Assembly (NCBI GenBank): GCA_035582835.1
Contig: JAYKAV010002661.1
Coordinates: 62,001 to 126,000 of the forward strand
Length of the DNA stretch: 64,000 nucleotides
Reading direction: 5' to 3'
DNA from: Phoebastria nigripes
Taxonomy: Eukaryota > Chordata > Aves > Procellariiformes > Diomedeidae
Shown here piece by piece: positions 22,901 to 35,775 of the stretch (within the stretch, counting starts at the first letter, position 1; every line of letters starts with the position of its first letter). The translations under genes and the position numbers were made by a program. The notes beneath the pieces are model-generated. The model was not told where the DNA came from and made no database searches. It worked only from the letters and a program-made list of their open reading frames with translations.

Positions 22901-25900
22901 ATCCTTCAGACTAGACCTTCATTTGAAGTGACTTCTGGTCAGGCAGAGCACCGGTCAAAAGAAAGGCAGTTATCATGTGGTAGGTCTCAAAACCAGCTAG
23001 AGGTGATTCTCATGCTGGTGAACTTGAGTCCAGTGGATGTTTTAAGGCTGTGCTGGAGTCTGTTTTCTACTTGCTTACCCATCCTGGTCTGAAGCTCTGA
23101 AGGGGTGAGAGCTGAAGGCGAGAGGTGCTCCAAGAGCAGCTCTTTGGGAAGCGAGTCGCTGCCCACAGGATGAGGCTTGCTGAGCGTGGCACCAGAGGGC
23201 TCTGGCAGTTCCAGCCCCAACAGCCTTCGCTAGCTTCTTTATCGCTGCTAGGATTCTAACCCAGCCCCACCGCTCCTCATGTGGCAGTGCCGAGATTTGG
23301 ATGCTGCACTTCAAATAGTCAGAGGCCACCTGCACCCAAAGCCACAGGCCGATCACTCCTGAGCTACAAGGTCCAGCCCGGGGTCCTTCCACACAACCAA
23401 GTGCAAAATCGCCAGTTAGGCAAAGATTGCTCAAAGGAGGCGTGCAGCAAAACAAGGCATCACTGACCGCTGTCTCTGTCAGGGAACAAGACAACAGCAT
23501 GCCAGGGAAGCACTGCCCAATTGCTACTCTGAAGCAATAGCAGCAGCTTTCATTTCCAAGCCCCTTTTGAGCCCTCCTCAACCTCAACCATCCTGAGGCT
23601 GAAGGGATCACCCCAGCTGTGCTCAGTGGAAAAGAGTAGCTCAGCCTTTAACTAAAGCAGCCCGCCTGCCCTCCACACCACGTAAACCCTTTGGTTCCTG
23701 CAGAGAGCTGTAGTACCTATTGCTCCCTAACCATGAACTCAGCCCCCCTCGCCGAACATGCTCCCCAGGAAGCTGCCCTGAGATGAGCAGCTTGAATGAC
23801 CATGTAAAGGAAAGAACATATGTTAATCTGGAAAACAAGGAGTCCTATGTCTGAAACTTGCCTGTGAGGGATACAAACGTACAATGACACCAATACAGCA
23901 TTTAGGCAGAGTCTCCCATATCTTACATGGATGTGAAGGAGACCTGGGATTCCACCATTAGCTGCTACTCTTAGTACAGACAGATCAACAGGAAAATGCT
24001 CAGCTAAGGGCTGGTTTTTGATGTTTGTACTTCTCAGGTTTAAAACCTTGGCAGTATGTCTAATTACACTGCAGTGCAGAACGTCAGCAGAATAACGGCT
24101 GAAATGAGCAGAAGTCCAGCCAGCATCAATTCTATTAATTCCATGTGTTATCGTTATGATGAAGCCTGGGGACTATTGTTAGCCAATATTGATTTTTTTC
24201 AAGCATTCCAGTGCTTTTCCTTTCTTTTCCTGGCTCAGCATTTGTAACTAGGGATGCAGTGCTCAAATTCACCCGTGACATAATTCCTGGGAAGTCACTG
24301 GAGCTACCCCACAGATTCATTTACCCCCCTCATGCTGTTCTTAAGGTGTCAGCAAGTGGGATGATTGGCATGACAGATGGAAAATAAGGAGGATTTCAGA
24401 CCTCGCTTTCGTTCTTGATTGGGCTGCAGGCTGTGGAAGTAACTGTTTATGGCTGGTTTGCCTGGGGAGAATCCTGCTGCCATGTCACATCTGTGTTAGC
24501 GGTGGAGCAGGGGAGATGGTTAGGGCTGTGCACAGTGGTGGCATTTCATGTTTACTGTGGTTTTCAAAACACAAATTGAAAGAGTATCAGCAGTCTGATG
24601 ATCATGTAAAGCTGCAAACCAAGAGAGGAGAAAGCTCTCAGATCAAGTTGACCAGGCAGGGCTGACCAGGCAATGTTGAACCCAAACTGCAGACTTACAA
24701 GCCCCAAATGAAGAATCTCAGTTTCAGCAGGAGACTTGAGCAGCTGGATATGCTCAAAAGCTCTGTCAAATCACTCTGGGTGCCTAGCCTTCAGCATCCA
24801 AGATAGAGACGTCAGGCTAACAAGTTGCTCTGAGAAATATGCATTACTGCAAACCTTTACTCCTACATTTACATGCAATATTTTCTCTCCATTCCTAGTG
24901 TCCCAAAAGTGAGTCTAAACAGCTAGAAGTTCTAAGTCACTCAATGCATTATTACGTTTAAGACTCTACCGAACTCTTCTACAATTTCCAAGATGGAATG
25001 ATACAGATACATTGACTCTTGAGACAACAGGAAGTATACTTCAGCTGGAATCCAGAAGTGAAACTTGCACCCACACGACAAGTTGTAGGATCAACAAGAG
25101 CTTTAATATTTAACATAAAAGTTCAAGACTTTGTCTGGACCACTGCAATGCAAAAACACAAATAAAATCTTAAATCTTCTAAGATTATTAGCTCATTCAC
25201 TAATGAAAGCCAAGAAGTTCAATCATGAAGAGAGTCTGAGTTTGACCGCTGTCTGGGTATACAGAATTTGGCAGAAAATGCCAGTAGTATGGCTTTTTAT
25301 GTGTTTTTTTTTTCCGTTTTCTACTTAACATTCCCTAAAGAATAAAATCAAAAGAAGAGAAGCAGAAGTTCATTTTCATGCTCTTCATTAGGAAGGTCAT
25401 GTGACTTGGCCCTCCCTTGATGCATTTGGACATGCAAAAGGGCAAGAGCAGAAACAGTTGCAGTCAGGATGAAAATTGGTTGTATCATCTTAAACATGCA
25501 ATGCAGAAACCATTTTTTAACCTATTCAATGGCAAGGAAGTGGAACAAGTTAATGGCTAGGACATACCCAAAGTATCCTATGCTGAGATCACTGGAATTA
25601 AACAGATTCCTTATCTCAGATGCAATTTATGGCAAAGGGCTACATGAACAGAAATTATTTGCAAAGGGAAGGAGATTTTCCTGATTATATACTAAGTGTG
25701 CTCACTGACTGTGTTGCTCGCCATCCTTCTGTGTGTAACCAAATCAATGTCTCTTGTCTCCCCAATATTGCTATTTCACTGTAGCACTAGCGGAAGAACA
25801 GGGTGCTTATCAGCTACACTGCTGTCTCTGCTAAGAATTTCACCTTGGCATAGAACTCTATATTCTGTAAGGACTGAGGTTTATGAAGTTATTTCTTGGA

Positions 25901-27000
25901 ATGGAAATTTGCCATACATCTTCATAGCATTAGATGTATATACAGATATTTGGGAAGAGGCAGTTCAGTGGATGTGATTCTGTCCACAGACATTGCTTTG
26001 GAAGCAAAGCAGAAAGGGTTTTGGACTACACTGTATCTTGTCACTGACTCTGACTATATTTTCCAAAGAAAATAGGTCTCAATACTGGAGAGCTACTGAG
26101 AACGAGACACTGCTGATTAAAATTAGTACTGCGAACATTTCCCTTTTTTGTTTTAATCACGCCTACTGAAGCTAACAAGTTTGGGCATGGTTCTATCATA
26201 TCTGACTTTGGAGTGGGCTGAATTTCTTGAAAATAATTCTGTAATATATTTTGTTAAACCAAGATGTTCAGGGAAGCTTCATATGTGCTTACCTAATTTG
26301 TACCTGAATTCTGAATCATCTGAAGTGTACTCATAACTATCTATTAGAAAATTCTGCCCCTTTTTCTCCCTCTCCCAAAAAAAGTAGGCATATGTTGCAC
26401 ACGTACAAAGTACCCCTAATAAGATGGGTATGGTTGTAGAATGGCTTTTCTAGCTCTTCACGCTACATTTAGATTCTGTGGTTTTGATTATGTTTGCATC
26501 CTGGGTCTCCTTTGTTGTCACTGGGGCACTGGAATTGATATAATACTTGTATGCCTACAACCACAGCTTTATAACCAGTATTTATGGAGCGCAGGCTGCT
26601 TCTAGGAGGTCAGAGAAAGGTAACTATGAATAGTAAGCCTAATGCCAGCAGGCTTAACTACACTGTACCACAGTATGAACTTTCATTTCAAATTTTTAGG
26701 AGCTCACAAATCAAAAAAGGCTGAAAAAACACATATTGTCTCCTAGGTGCCTGAGATGAAGAGGACTTCAGAACAAGGAATCTATAAAGCCAGAAATAGG
26801 AAGAATTCCAGGAGAGCTGAGATGAGAAAAAAACAATTTCACAGTCTGATGATAAGTTACTGCAAATCAAGGGGAAAAGCTCTCCACAGATGGTGTTAAA
26901 TAAGTACAGAGGACTGAAACAGGCCGCAAGATAGGCAGGGAGAGTGATAAAAAGGGACAATTTAAAGCTCCGTTATTATAGGAGGGTTAATAATTTTCTA
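19971..27000. other. Downstream gene-free DNA, part 1
   Basis: There is no supported gene. Open frames are short and on both strands; the longest (minus, 23075-23611) is in a slightly GC-richer patch without recognisable domains. The sequence is mostly single-copy AT-rich DNA. No intact transposon, RNA gene or exon of mammalian neighbours (FRMD1, KIF25) was recognised, though short diverged exons could be missed by eye. Confidence 0.55.
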
Positions 27001-27049
27001 GCACTGTGGTTAGTATATAATCACAGCAGCCTCCCACATTAAGTAACAT

Positions 27050-27290
27050 CAGTGTGGTTGTCAGGGAGGCGCGTGTGCCACGGAAACGCGCCGGGGTTAG
27101 AAGCCAAGTATCCCAAATGTGTTTGCGTCATCCGCAGCCGAAGGTGCCCTCCCAAGCCCAGCCTGCGGTGCCAGCTGCCTCGGGGTCACCTTCCTGCCGG
27201 GCTGCTCCTGCACCCCATCCCCTCCACCCAGCCTCCGTCACTTCCCCGGCTGCCATGTCCCGTGTCTGCAGCNGGGAAACTTCCTCCAGG
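27050..27290. promoter_or_regulatory. Orphan CpG-rich cluster
   Basis: About 240 bases are strikingly GC-rich with many CpG (for example GAGGCGCGTGTGCCACGGAA, GTCATCCGCAGCCGAAGG), set in AT-rich flanks. All three + frames are open for 70-90 codons, which reflects composition rather than coding. It may be an orphan CpG island (distal enhancer or noncoding RNA promoter) or an old GC-rich insertion. No transcription signal is visible. Confidence 0.4.
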
Positions 27291-27308
27291 GGAATTTTAA
27301 AATCAAAA

Positions 27309-27355
27309 GTTATAAAGGTTATAAAGTTATAAAGTTATAAAGTCAAGTTATAAAG
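27309..27355 (+). repeat. (GTTATAAA)n short tandem repeat
   Basis: Five imperfect copies of GTTATAAAG-like units follow one another directly after the orphan CpG cluster: GTTATAAAG, GTTATAAA, GTTATAAA, GTTATAAAGTCAA, GTTATAAAG. It is a locally expanded 8-9 bp minisatellite. Confidence 0.8.
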
Positions 27356-28330
27356 ATTAACCTCAGAGCATGCAGAGAACTTTTAACAACAAAATGTTTG
27401 GCCATCTCTCCACATCAGCCCACAGAAATGCACTCTCATGGCTCATGTGCATTCGTATGTCTCTGGAGTATGCAATTTGGGGACACTGGGGGTTAACTGC
27501 CCTAGATAGCAAGGGAAGCTACTGCAGAGAAGGATGCAACCTGGGCTAGAAATCAAAACCAAAAAGGCAACAAACAGACCCTCCACTGTCGTCTTTTTCA
27601 GGTGCAACCAGGCACTTCCATGCAAAGCAGACGCCATGCATGTTGGGTCGCGTGTTGGGCTCACGTTATGCAGGGGTGAATGACCCCACTCAACACACCA
27701 CCCCTCAGTGTCCTCACTCGCCACATCAGTTCAGCTCCTTGGCACAAGTATAGATGATTTTCACCTTTACAAATTAGAAGAAGATCAAGCCCTGTGCGGT
27801 TGGTACGTGCTGAAAGCTCCACAGGCAGTCATGAGATCTAACAGAAACAAAATACATCTATTTTCATACAAACTTTTCTCTATATCATCACCTATAATTA
27901 GATAATATAATTACAGAGCTAATTTCTCCCACCTTCCCCTTTACATGATGCTTTCCCTGACTTTTCCGAGACAGCCACCCCAGCCTGCTGAGGTAAGAGC
28001 GTGCCCTGTGGAAGCCGGGCTCCGTGCCTTTTGGTCTGCGTTCGCCCCACATGTGCTGGGAAGCAGAGACAAGACCTGCAGTTTCCTTTATCACAGCAGA
28101 CTTTGCTTCCTGAGCTGCCTCACTCTAAGTCTGAAGTTATACTGCCTGATCCTCTGTCGGAGAGCACTATTTTTTGCGTATTCCAAGACCAATTTGAGCG
28201 CAAATTGCCCTTAATAAAATTGCATTTTGTAACAAAACTCAGTGTGATAATGTGGTTTGCAACAAAGGGCCACTGTTTATATTTCCCTATGGATTCAGTT
28301 CACATCAGCTTTCCAGGTATAAGGCGGCCA

Positions 28331-28420
28331 AGTGTATATCCAGACTATAAAGACTATACTATGTATATAAGTATATACTGTGTATACTGTAAGTATACAG
28401 AGTTATACAAGACTATAAGG
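28331..28420. repeat. TA-rich imperfect inverted-repeat patch
   Basis: The patch is built from overlapping self-complementary words (GTATATAC-like, AGTATATACT, CTGTAAGTATACAG) bounded by direct GACTATAA repeats near 28343, 28352 and 28411. It could extrude as a hairpin or cruciform. It is probably a degenerate TA/TATAC microsatellite. Confidence 0.55.
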
Positions 28421-30411
28421 AAGGTAGCTAGGATAATTACTGTTTTCACTAGACACGTATTGCTAAGAGAAATCCACAGCATAAATGCAACAAATAAAGT
28501 ATCTATCTCTTGTAATATATAATACAGTCGTCATATGTTGGGCCTGCGTGGCTGCACAATGCTACGAGGTTTTAATTGCTCTCATTTACTCAAACACGCG
28601 TAGGAAAAGCATCTTNTTCCTGTAAAGCTAAAGTCTGTCTTTGAGATACAAAGCCTCCTATCTATGGTTTACTTGGCTTCCTGAATTAGCAGACGTTCTG
28701 TTCTTCCTTTAATAAAAAACTCTGGATAATGATTGCGGTTTGCTTTGAATATTCATCTGAGAAGTTATAAAACTATGTTTAAAGAAGCAAACAGATAATT
28801 AAATCTTCCCCGAAGCAAATGTGATTTTTAAAGAGACTCAGAGCCAAAACTGTCTCTGCATTTTAAACTCACATCTAGCATTTCAATAAGCATTTGTGAG
28901 TTCAAGCCAGATCAAACCAAATCTCCAGAAGAATATAATGCTTTTTCTAGTTAAACATTAGGAAGAAGATTATAAAGTGAAGTTTCATCTTGCCAGGAAT
29001 TTGTCTTCAATGGAAATTATTCCATTATTTCATTAAAAGCCCTTTTTTGCTATAAAAATAACACTTTCCATGTTGTCATTCTGAAAAAAACAAATATCTT
29101 TCTCTATCATCTCATCTGTAGTATGTGGCTTGTAATGTGCAGGAGGTCAGACTAAATCCTCCTGTAACCCTTTTGAGCTTTAGAGTCTATTAACTTCTAT
29201 TCTGTTTCCTGTACTGTATTTCTGTTTTAAGGGGAGAGTGATCGTTAGATCACAAAACAATTTTAAAATTTCCTAGCAAGCTAGGGGAAAAAGTCTCTTC
29301 CAATGCCTTAAAGGCAAATATCAATGGATTTAGGACGGAATTTGTTACATCTATCTTAAGGCATCTAAAATTTAGGAATCTGGGCTAAACCAGTCTCCTA
29401 GGCACCTCGTATTGCCAGTGGAGAGCGAGCAGCACTGCCACCAGCAGGGAAATTACCTCGTTCCAAGCAAGGTCTCCCAGATAGGTGGGCTGAATCATTT
29501 TCGGGAAGTACTGACTGTAAGGAGCCAAAATGACTCAGTTCAGCGATACCTGACTTTTGAATAAGTAACATCAGATGAGACACATTTGATTTCTGAGGGT
29601 GTGGGTAGCTGCTTTGGATTGTATACAGCTGTCATTGAGATATCTAAGGAATTGTTAGAAGAAATGGGAGGGGATTAATACATTTTGGTTTTTTACAAGG
29701 GAGTTATTTTAGACAGTACTGGCAATGCTGGTAATAAGTTTCAGGGTAGGCACAGCACATAAACCTACAGATGGTACAAGTAAGGGCAAGCCATAGCACG
29801 TACACAGCATAGAGCTGTGGCATTGTTGTAAATTATATCCTGGATTAATCTAAGAATAAAAAAATAAAACAGGAATCTATCAATCAAAAATTGTTACATT
29901 AAAAATCCCTTAGACCTGTGCTTTTCTTTCTTCTTCTTCTTCTGCAGAGATGATGAATTTTTTTTTACTGCAGAGAACACCAAAGCTTGAACAGACTTGC
30001 AAAAACTCAGTAATATCTTATGACGTCTGGAAAGTTGCAGCATCTACCTTTTTAGACATTAGCACGTAACGCTGCGTCCATCTTTCTTTGGGGCTTTAGT
30101 TACTGTTCTGTTCAATAATCTGTTTAAGAATTGGTTTACTCTTCTGTTTAAGAATCAAAGAGGCCAGATTACAATTCCTGTGCACCTTATGTAGTCACTT
30201 AAATCAAATCAAAGGGAATTTGTACATAATTGGTTTTCACAGGCTTTGAAAAGCTCAGCTGATTTTTAAAATGGCTATTTTTCATATGACTTTACACTGT
30301 TCCAAAGACAAAGGAATGAAAACTTTCATTCTTTCCATAGAAAGAAAAGAGGTAAAAGAGACTTTCTCTCTGAATGACAGTTAAATGACCAAACGATCTT
30401 TAACTGAGGGT

Positions 30412-30460
30412 AAAAAACCAAACCAAACCAAACCAAAAAAAAACCCAACAAAAAAATAAA
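30412..30460 (+). repeat. (CCAAA)n simple repeat with A-rich tail
   Basis: Four consecutive CCAAA units are followed by A9, CCCAAC and A7 runs. This type of simple repeat is common in bird, turtle and crocodilian DNA. Confidence 0.8.
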
Positions 30461-31222
30461 TTCTCCATGGAAGAACATGAGACATCTACAGCTCTGTCAA
30501 GGTTGTCCAAAACCAAAATCCAAGGCATGTCCAAAGCTTCCTTCTCCACTTGTATAAAACTGTTCAGTGGAAACAGACGGTATGTGTTTGGTAGCCTGGA
30601 TGCCTGCTAGTCCTGGATATACTCACAGAAAAAGTGCCTGTTTCACAGGGACCTCCCCACAACTACAACTATTCTAATTTCTTCATATTTCTGATCTGTT
30701 TCATATTCTGTTTGCAGTAATCTGAATTACCAGAGGCAGGATAAGAGAGAACCAGGCCATGAAACCTCTGTAGATTTCCCTAAACACACAATTTCATGTA
30801 ATGAAGCCAGCACTCCTATCACAAACATCCATGTGAAAAAAGAACTCTAAACATGAAGCACTGCACCTCATTTCATTTGCTGATACTAAATGTGTAAGTA
30901 AATAAACTACATCGACTCAGGCATGCACACATACTCAGTTTTTGAAGCCCTGTGACTTTTCTAGGTAATTTACAGTAAAAACAAAAAAGCAAACTTTGAA
31001 GATAAGAAGTTTAAAGGGGAAAAGCTTATGGCCCCAGAGACAGGGATTTTCCNAGCAGGGTACTCGGTTGGGTGGGCTGAATAAAGGTAACATGCATTCT
31101 TTTTCCTTTAATAAGAGGTGCACTTTCGTAACTCATAAGAGAAATTGCTGAATAGTTTTGGCAGTTGCACTGCTGTGTTTGTTTCAGCTCTGGAATGTAA
31201 TTCAGATATTGTTTGAGAGTTG

Positions 31223-31247
31223 AAAAAAAAAAAACAAAAATAACAAC
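31223..31247 (+). repeat. A-rich run
   Basis: Twelve A residues followed by CAAAAATAACAACA form an A-rich low-complexity stretch, possibly a retroposon tail, without a recognisable body. Confidence 0.5.
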
Positions 31248-32596
31248 AGACTTCAGAGCAAGTTCCCGCAAGCTCCATGAGCTCTTAGTGTACATATGAA
31301 TGGGAAGGGACAATTTTCCTGCATGCCAGAGGAGAAGGGTAGCTTTTGATGGCAGGTCATTCAGCTATAGGGTGCCACAGGACTTAACTGTATCTTATGC
31401 AGGAGATAGCTTCCTCTGGTCTTAACTGAAAGCTCCCCACCCAGGGGGTCTGGCAGGACTCTCAGTAGCATTTCCATTTTGTTCAGCAGTCTGTATTTGG
31501 TTGACCAGTTCAAATGCACCTGTTTTCATAGAAACTGCTCTCTTTGTTCAGTGTACATTCCAGCACAGTGTTAAAAACCACCAAACGTGGGCAAAAGGTC
31601 ACTGCTTGTGGCTCGGCTCAGCTCTAAGGACTGTCTGAAAACTGCCATTTCTCTCGAGTATCCTGCAGAGCATCTAAATCGCAGTAAAGAATCTGTATGT
31701 GCTTGCGTGGGACTGTTGGGGAGGAGCAGTTTGTCGGTCAGCTTTGCCATCGCACCAGATGCAGAGTGCCTGGAATAACCAAACCTCAGCCCAGTCAGTG
31801 ATTTATCATCACATTATTATTCCTCATATGGGTTTTTGGCTATCTGTTGGTCAAGCCCCTGTTCTTCCCCTCCAAAGATTTCCCAGCTGGTGTGATTTCA
31901 TGCCGAGGGTCTGCCAGGTTTGTTTCCCCACACACCCCCCTTGCCCATGTCTGGGCAAACCTACCTCTGGTTTCATTACAAGCTGTTGGATATGCCAGCC
32001 TCCGTCGTAGCGCTCCATGCAGCACTGGCAGACTATGTGTCGCTTTAATTGCATAGTTAGCAGGTGTGGGAGCAAGTCTTCCTGCAATGCACGTAACCGT
32101 AAACCAGTTTTATATGAGCTTTATCCATCTCTTCCTCTTCCCGTGCTCTGTAGCTACAAATAACTCCACGAACGGCAAACGTCTCCACACCAAACCTCAG
32201 CACTCACTGATACAACAGAGTTTGGAGAGACTGGAGGGACATTAAAAGCAAAAGACCTAGTAAAACAAATGACAGCAGCTAAACTGCTGTGCACCGAGAC
32301 CCTGCATTTTCAGGGCTGCTGTGATAGCTCTGCCCTACCCAGCATTTCTCATGCACTATGAACGAGCCAGCTCCTGCTCTGAGAGACCTGTAGATCCCAG
32401 CCTCCCTCAGCTGTTTGCTAAATCTTTGGCATCCTCGGCTTTTCTCATACGTTTCCCTGGCATCTGCCTGAGCCCTTCTGTCACATGTGGTAGGTGCTGT
32501 GGGGCAGAGACCCCCTCTGCCTCTTTGCCTGCATCTGCCTCTGCGGGGTCTTGCCTGTGGCTAGCATGTTCATGCCATCCCAGTGAGCGTCCATGT

Positions 32597-32624
32597 AATA
32601 ATAATAACAACAACAACAACAACA
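32597..32624 (+). repeat. (AAT)n(AAC)n microsatellite
   Basis: Three AAT units grade directly into six AAC units. It is a compound trinucleotide microsatellite, likely polymorphic, with no coding relevance. Confidence 0.9.
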
Positions 32625-33129
32625 GGGATTTGATGAAGGGTGAAAAGGGGCTGTTAATGGGGTAAGCAAACATAACAAACTTAGATCCGCCTCGCTGCTT
32701 CAGGAAAACTTGCCCTTTGCTGGTGACACAGTTCTGTATTTCATACTCACACTCCTGCAGTGCATTTGCTGTGAGATTTAAATTCAAAGGAAAAAGAGCC
32801 TCAGCTGCAGCCTGCCTGAGCTACTGGGAAGCTTCAGAAACCCCATTAATTGTTGGACCTTTGCTCTGTGTCCCCCAATGTCCTGATGGCTCATGCCTCA
32901 CCTATTAATTCCTCTGGTAGCTTTACTTGCTGCCACCCTCCCATTCCAGTGTGGTAGAGGACTGAAATCCCCGACAGTGCCATTCTGACAAGCAGAGGGA
33001 TAGAAAATCCCTTAAAATAAGTCTGAATCTCCAAGTAGACACAGTTCACCTCTATGCTGTCGCCGAGACCTACTGTGCAAACACTAGACAGCCCTACCCA
33101 GGCTGGGAAAGAAAGGTTCAGGTCTTTTA

Positions 33130-33500
33130 ATGAGTGTCATGGCCATTCCTTCGTTATTTGCCCATTCACGGACAAACCCAACTCTTTCCCTACTTTGCAG
33201 CAAGCTCATTGTATGGCTGCATGGCACGGAGTCTTTTCCAGTGCATAATGGTATTGCTAAGTGGATGCCTGGTTGTTGTTCGTAAATTAAGCGTCTTTTG
33301 TTTTTCCACTGGGGCATCTTGGAGTGTCGCACTGATTGTCTGTTATCTGTCAAGGCATCAGTCAGCAACCCAGCAACTCTCTGCTGGAGACTGCCCTGCT
33401 TTTACAATTAGCAATAAAAAGCTTTTGTCGCTGCACAATGATGCTTCTGAGGTCTGGTTCAGGGTTTTAGGAGGGTTTTCTTAATCAACAGTAAGATCAA
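33130..33500. promoter_or_regulatory. Candidate conserved noncoding block
   Basis: The stretch is repeat-poor with an even base composition and motif-like words (GTAAATTAAGCG, GATTGTCTGTTATCTGTCAA including MEIS-type CTGTCA, TTTTACAATTAGCAATAAAA). It looks more constrained than its flanks, but this is judged by eye only. Confidence 0.25.
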
Positions 33501-33779
33501 AAACATACATATTCTGTTTGCTTTAACAGTGAATTGGAAAAGAAAATATTTAGCTCAAAGAGAAAGAAACACTTCTACATGCTGGAGTAATTATTCTGAT
33601 GCATATAAATAAAGTTTCAGAACCTCATTTCCTACTTTTTCATGCATTGCCTCCTCGTCTCTATTAGTTTTAATGCGAAATGTTTTGAAGTACAGTTCTA
33701 CAAAAGACACGAATAACTGAAATTTTAATTTACACCATGTTTAAAAGAAACTTAACCAGACCAAGATCAGCTTCCCTTC

Positions 33780-33970
33780 ATTGAGATGTGTTATTTATAC
33801 AAACAACTCCTTTGGAAAAAATCAAGCACTTAAATGGACAAGCTGGATACAATTAGGGTCACTTGATCCTTCTCTTAAGTGATATTAAAGCCCACACGTA
33901 CTAATCATGAATCAGTCGGGGGATAGCAATGTTAATCTTAATTATGTATAGCTTATTTGAGTACATTAAA
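33780..33970. promoter_or_regulatory. Candidate conserved noncoding block
   Basis: The block combines TTATTTATAC, ACTTAAATGG, CAATTAGGGTCACTTGA, TACTAATCATGAATCA and GTTAATCTTAATTATG words, dense in homeodomain ATTA/TAAT cores with NKX-like CACTTAA/CTTAAGTG matches. No repeat is seen. Enhancer activity is a guess. Confidence 0.3.
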
Positions 33971-35708
33971 AATGCAATTTAAGGCTACATCTGTCAGAAC
34001 AGTTCTAGGTACGTTACTAGTTCATGTGCAGCATTATGGCTTCTCATTTCTATCAGCTATGGCGGTAGGATCTATTGGATCTTGTGTATGGCAAAATATA
34101 GATTAGACAACCTGTAATTCTATCTTTAAGAGCCTCTTATTTTGTGAAATCTTAAATTTGTATTAGAAGTCTGGGCCTGAGTGGGGCTGGGGAGGGATTT
34201 GACAGAGAGTAGTAGGCTTCATTTTCTTTTCCTCTCACTACATTACACTTGTGCTGCGAAAAAAGTGTGAGTAGACTGTGTGTACGGGGGGTGTAAATAA
34301 AGGGAAAAGGCATAAACAACAAGACTGAGGAGAAGAAGTAACAGGAAAATTTCATTAAAACATCAATTAGTATATTACACCTGGTAAAAAAGATATATGG
34401 TAGGAAGGTGGGAAAGAAAAGAGTTGAAGGGGAAAGACATCTTTTAATTTAGAAAATGTTATATACTAGAACTTGTGAAAATCAAAAACCAGTCACACCA
34501 TTTTTTTTTCTTTCATAATGACCTGCAAAAAGAATAGCTACAAAAAATCAATTTAGATGAAACAACCTTTGCAAATCTGGTTCAGGGTTTACACATCATC
34601 TAGGAGACTGGTGTAACTCATCTAAAGGACTGAGACCATTAAAAAATCTGGCTTTCATGGGACTATTGCACAGAAATATAGTTTATTAAGGAAATTAAAA
34701 AATGTTCCACATACAACCTGCAAAGTTCTTTGAGATATCTGTCCCTTTTTATGGGTTCCAGATTCTATCAAAAATCTGCTGTATTCTGTGTAATAGTCAT
34801 AGAAAATCATGTGAGCAAAAAAATTATAGAATGCACTGCTGCTGTTCAAATATAAGACACCCTATTGGGATTATAATGAGTTTCCAAGAAATACAGCAGC
34901 TTCAAACAGCAGCTGCAGTTTTTAAATCAACTTGACAGAGAAAAGCTTTTATTAAACACGGAAACTCTCCTCTAGATATACTGCCCATCCTGGGCCAGAG
35001 CCATCACTCATTTTTTAGCTTGGAACAGTTACTTATATATACATATATGAGTCCTGCATTTTAATACCTACTATTCAATCACCCACGCAAAATTTGTATA
35101 AAATTATTCATAGTTTTCCAAGTATTTGTATATGTAAGGCAAGTTTATAGACACAAACTAAATTTTGTTTATTTACACAAAGTTTGTTCTCCCCGTGTAG
35201 TGGACACAGGGGAGGAAGTGTTTGATGTAATTATGAAGAAAAATAGAAAGTTTAGAGCATTCAAACTGTATATTTCATACCAAAATCTTTGTCTCAGTAA
35301 AGTTGCATGTGAATTTGGCTTCATTTATTATGTTTTGCCTCTACTATTTGAATACATAAGTCAAGTAAATAAGATTTTTCCTACATAATCTCCAGTAACT
35401 GGCCTTTCAGTGATGCATAGTATGTGATATTAATAGTCAGGCTTCCTGCAAAAAGTACTCTATGAAGAACGTCCTTTGTGATTATGTTTCAGTAAAACTT
35501 ACCCAAGCCAATAATTCTATCATTAAATGAAATTTCAGCTTGAAAAGAAAACGCTTGATCTACCTCAAGAAAAGACATGGAAATAAACAACTAAATCAGT
35601 ATCAGTATGCCAATTTCAGGGAGCAGAGGACTTGGCCTTCAAAAGAATTAATGCTTAAATGGCAGCAGCAAATCCTCAGCTCTCACATGAAAACAGGCCT
35701 GACATCTC

Positions 35709-35775
35709 CAGTCCTTACCTACGACCATCTTCACCCATTTCCTTACCAGTCCTTACCTATCCTTACCTATTTCTT
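35709..35775 (+). repeat. CCTTACCTA short tandem repeat
   Basis: The words CAGTCCTTACCTA and CCTTACCTAT recur three times within about 65 bases, with a related TTTCCTTACCAG word between them. It is a degenerate pyrimidine-rich minisatellite. Confidence 0.65.

Larger units (their letters stand above)
27356..31500. other. Downstream gene-free DNA, part 2
   Basis: No gene is supported. The + frame at 28001-28522 (173 codons) is the longest but passes through an AT-rich inverted-repeat patch and has no domain. A repeat-poor AT-rich block at about 28690-28810 (GATAATGATTGCGGTTTGCT, GAATATTCATCTGAGAAG) looks enhancer-like. A CCAAA repeat (30412-30460) and an A-rich run (31223-31247) are present. 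Confidence 0.5.

Noticed and set aside
23075..23611. 178-codon minus-strand frame
   Set aside because: It is cysteine/alanine-rich with no recognisable domain, no splice context and no partner exons. It fits a chance frame in a GC-richer patch.
28001..28522. 173-codon + frame
   Set aside because: It passes through the TA-rich palindrome, giving a tyrosine/isoleucine repeat. No domain was recognised.
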